Of a stretch of DNA of 64,000 nucleotides, positions 63,705 through 64,000 are shown in pieces; position 1 is the first letter of the stretch; each line of letters starts with the position of its first letter. The stretch covers positions 434,001-498,000 of the forward strand of contig NZ_CP058246.1 in the NCBI RefSeq assembly GCF_013388355.1. Direction: 5' to 3'. The position numbers and the translations under genes are program-made. The stretch is from Flavobacterium sp. LPB0248 (GTDB lineage Bacteria; Bacteroidota; Bacteroidia; Flavobacteriales; Flavobacteriaceae). The notes beneath the pieces are model-generated. The model searched no databases. It saw nothing but the letters and a program-made list of their open reading frames with translations, and was not told the origin of the DNA.

Positions 63705-64000
63705 TTAGATTTTATCGTATAACCAAACTCGAAGCAGCGATAACAACTGATCGACATCGACCGGTTTTGTAATGTAATCTGAAGCTCCTGCTTTAATACA
63801 TTTTTCTCTATCGCCTGTCATAGCTTTTGCTGTTACAGCGATTACTGCTAAGTTAAGAAATTTAGGATTGCTTCTAATCTTTTCTGCTGTTTCGTAACCG
63901 TCCATATTTGGCATCATCATATCTAAAAGCACTACATCTGTATCTGGGTTTTCGTTCAGAATTTTAATTGCTTCTTTTCCGTCAAAAGCTGTAATGACAT
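63705..64000 (-). CDS. Receiver domain, 3' end of a larger signalling gene (partial)
   Basis: The frame is open to the right edge. The readable part has [23 protein letters not shown] (acceptor Asp), [35 protein letters not shown] and a stop after WLYDKI. Reading upstream of the GTG at 63932 continues as receiver sequence ([21 protein letters not shown]), so the true start lies outside the window. This is probably the C-terminal receiver of a hybrid histidine kinase. Its sequence is similar to the following stand-alone receiver, which suggests duplication. Confidence 0.75.
   Translation of the reverse strand, partial: VITAFDGKEAIKILNENPDTDVVLLDMMMPNMDGYETAEKIRSNPKFLNLAVIAVTAKAMTGDREKCIKAGASDYITKPVDVDQLLSLLRVWLYDKI

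Overview
The window looks like a chromosomal segment of a Flavobacterium-type member of the Bacteroidota. The evidence is the low G+C, five TonB-dependent or SusC-type receptors, two SusC/SusD pairs, a periplasm-sensing hybrid two-component regulator, an ECF sigma/FecR pair, promoters of the TTTG-N17-20-TAnnTTTG type, and almost no Shine-Dalgarno sequences. No rRNA, tRNA, CRISPR array, phage gene or transposase gene was seen. Genus-level assignment is an inference from gene content.

Layout. (1) 1-13461: a polysaccharide utilisation locus. Secreted GH2, GH43-like and GH5 enzymes, SusD and SusC lie on the minus strand, and a divergent hybrid two-component sensor/regulator (HTCS) reads outward at 9532. 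A further secreted gene starts at the left edge. (2) 13535-18599: a LytS/LytTR two-component pair behind a CPBP membrane protease, then a TonB-dependent receptor. (3) 18727-25853: small metabolic and stress-type genes: two DoxX proteins, a quinone-reductase-like dehydrogenase, a GNAT acetyltransferase, an AraC regulator, a TauE/SafE exporter with a DUF1634 partner, and a luciferase-like monooxygenase. (4) 25854-27086: a 1.2-kb region with a self-contained small transcription unit and strong terminators. (5) 27087-35811: a siderophore receptor, a thiolase, a succinate dehydrogenase/fumarate reductase AB pair with no adjacent membrane anchor, a diverged DapB paralogue and a DUF1810 protein. (6) 36128-49631: ECF sigma factor, FecR anti-sigma, a signal-transducing SusC with an STN domain, SusD, a lipoprotein, a di-heme cytochrome c peroxidase and two sulfatases. 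This could be a cell-surface-signalled locus for a sulfated substrate. (7) 49898-51000: a VOC protein and a tautomerase. (8) 51040-59503: a heavy-metal export block (P-type ATPase, RND adaptor, TolC, CusA/CzcA pump and a small Cys/His-rich protein). (9) 59801-61699: two outer-membrane barrel proteins. (10) 61936-64000: a CheB/CheR/response-regulator signalling module cut by the right edge.

The most distinctive feature is the density of palindromic interspersed repeats. At least nine families occupy most gene boundaries, including every convergent gene pair. One family lies inside coding sequence: it supplies the last residues of the CusA pump and the N-terminal, pre-signal-peptide residues of the TolC and adaptor proteins. 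I did not find a defence system or an obviously novel multi-gene machine. The best candidates for something undescribed are the repeat-encoded protein ends, the orphan small transcription unit at 26255-26729, and the sigma/FecR/SusCD/peroxidase/sulfatase locus.
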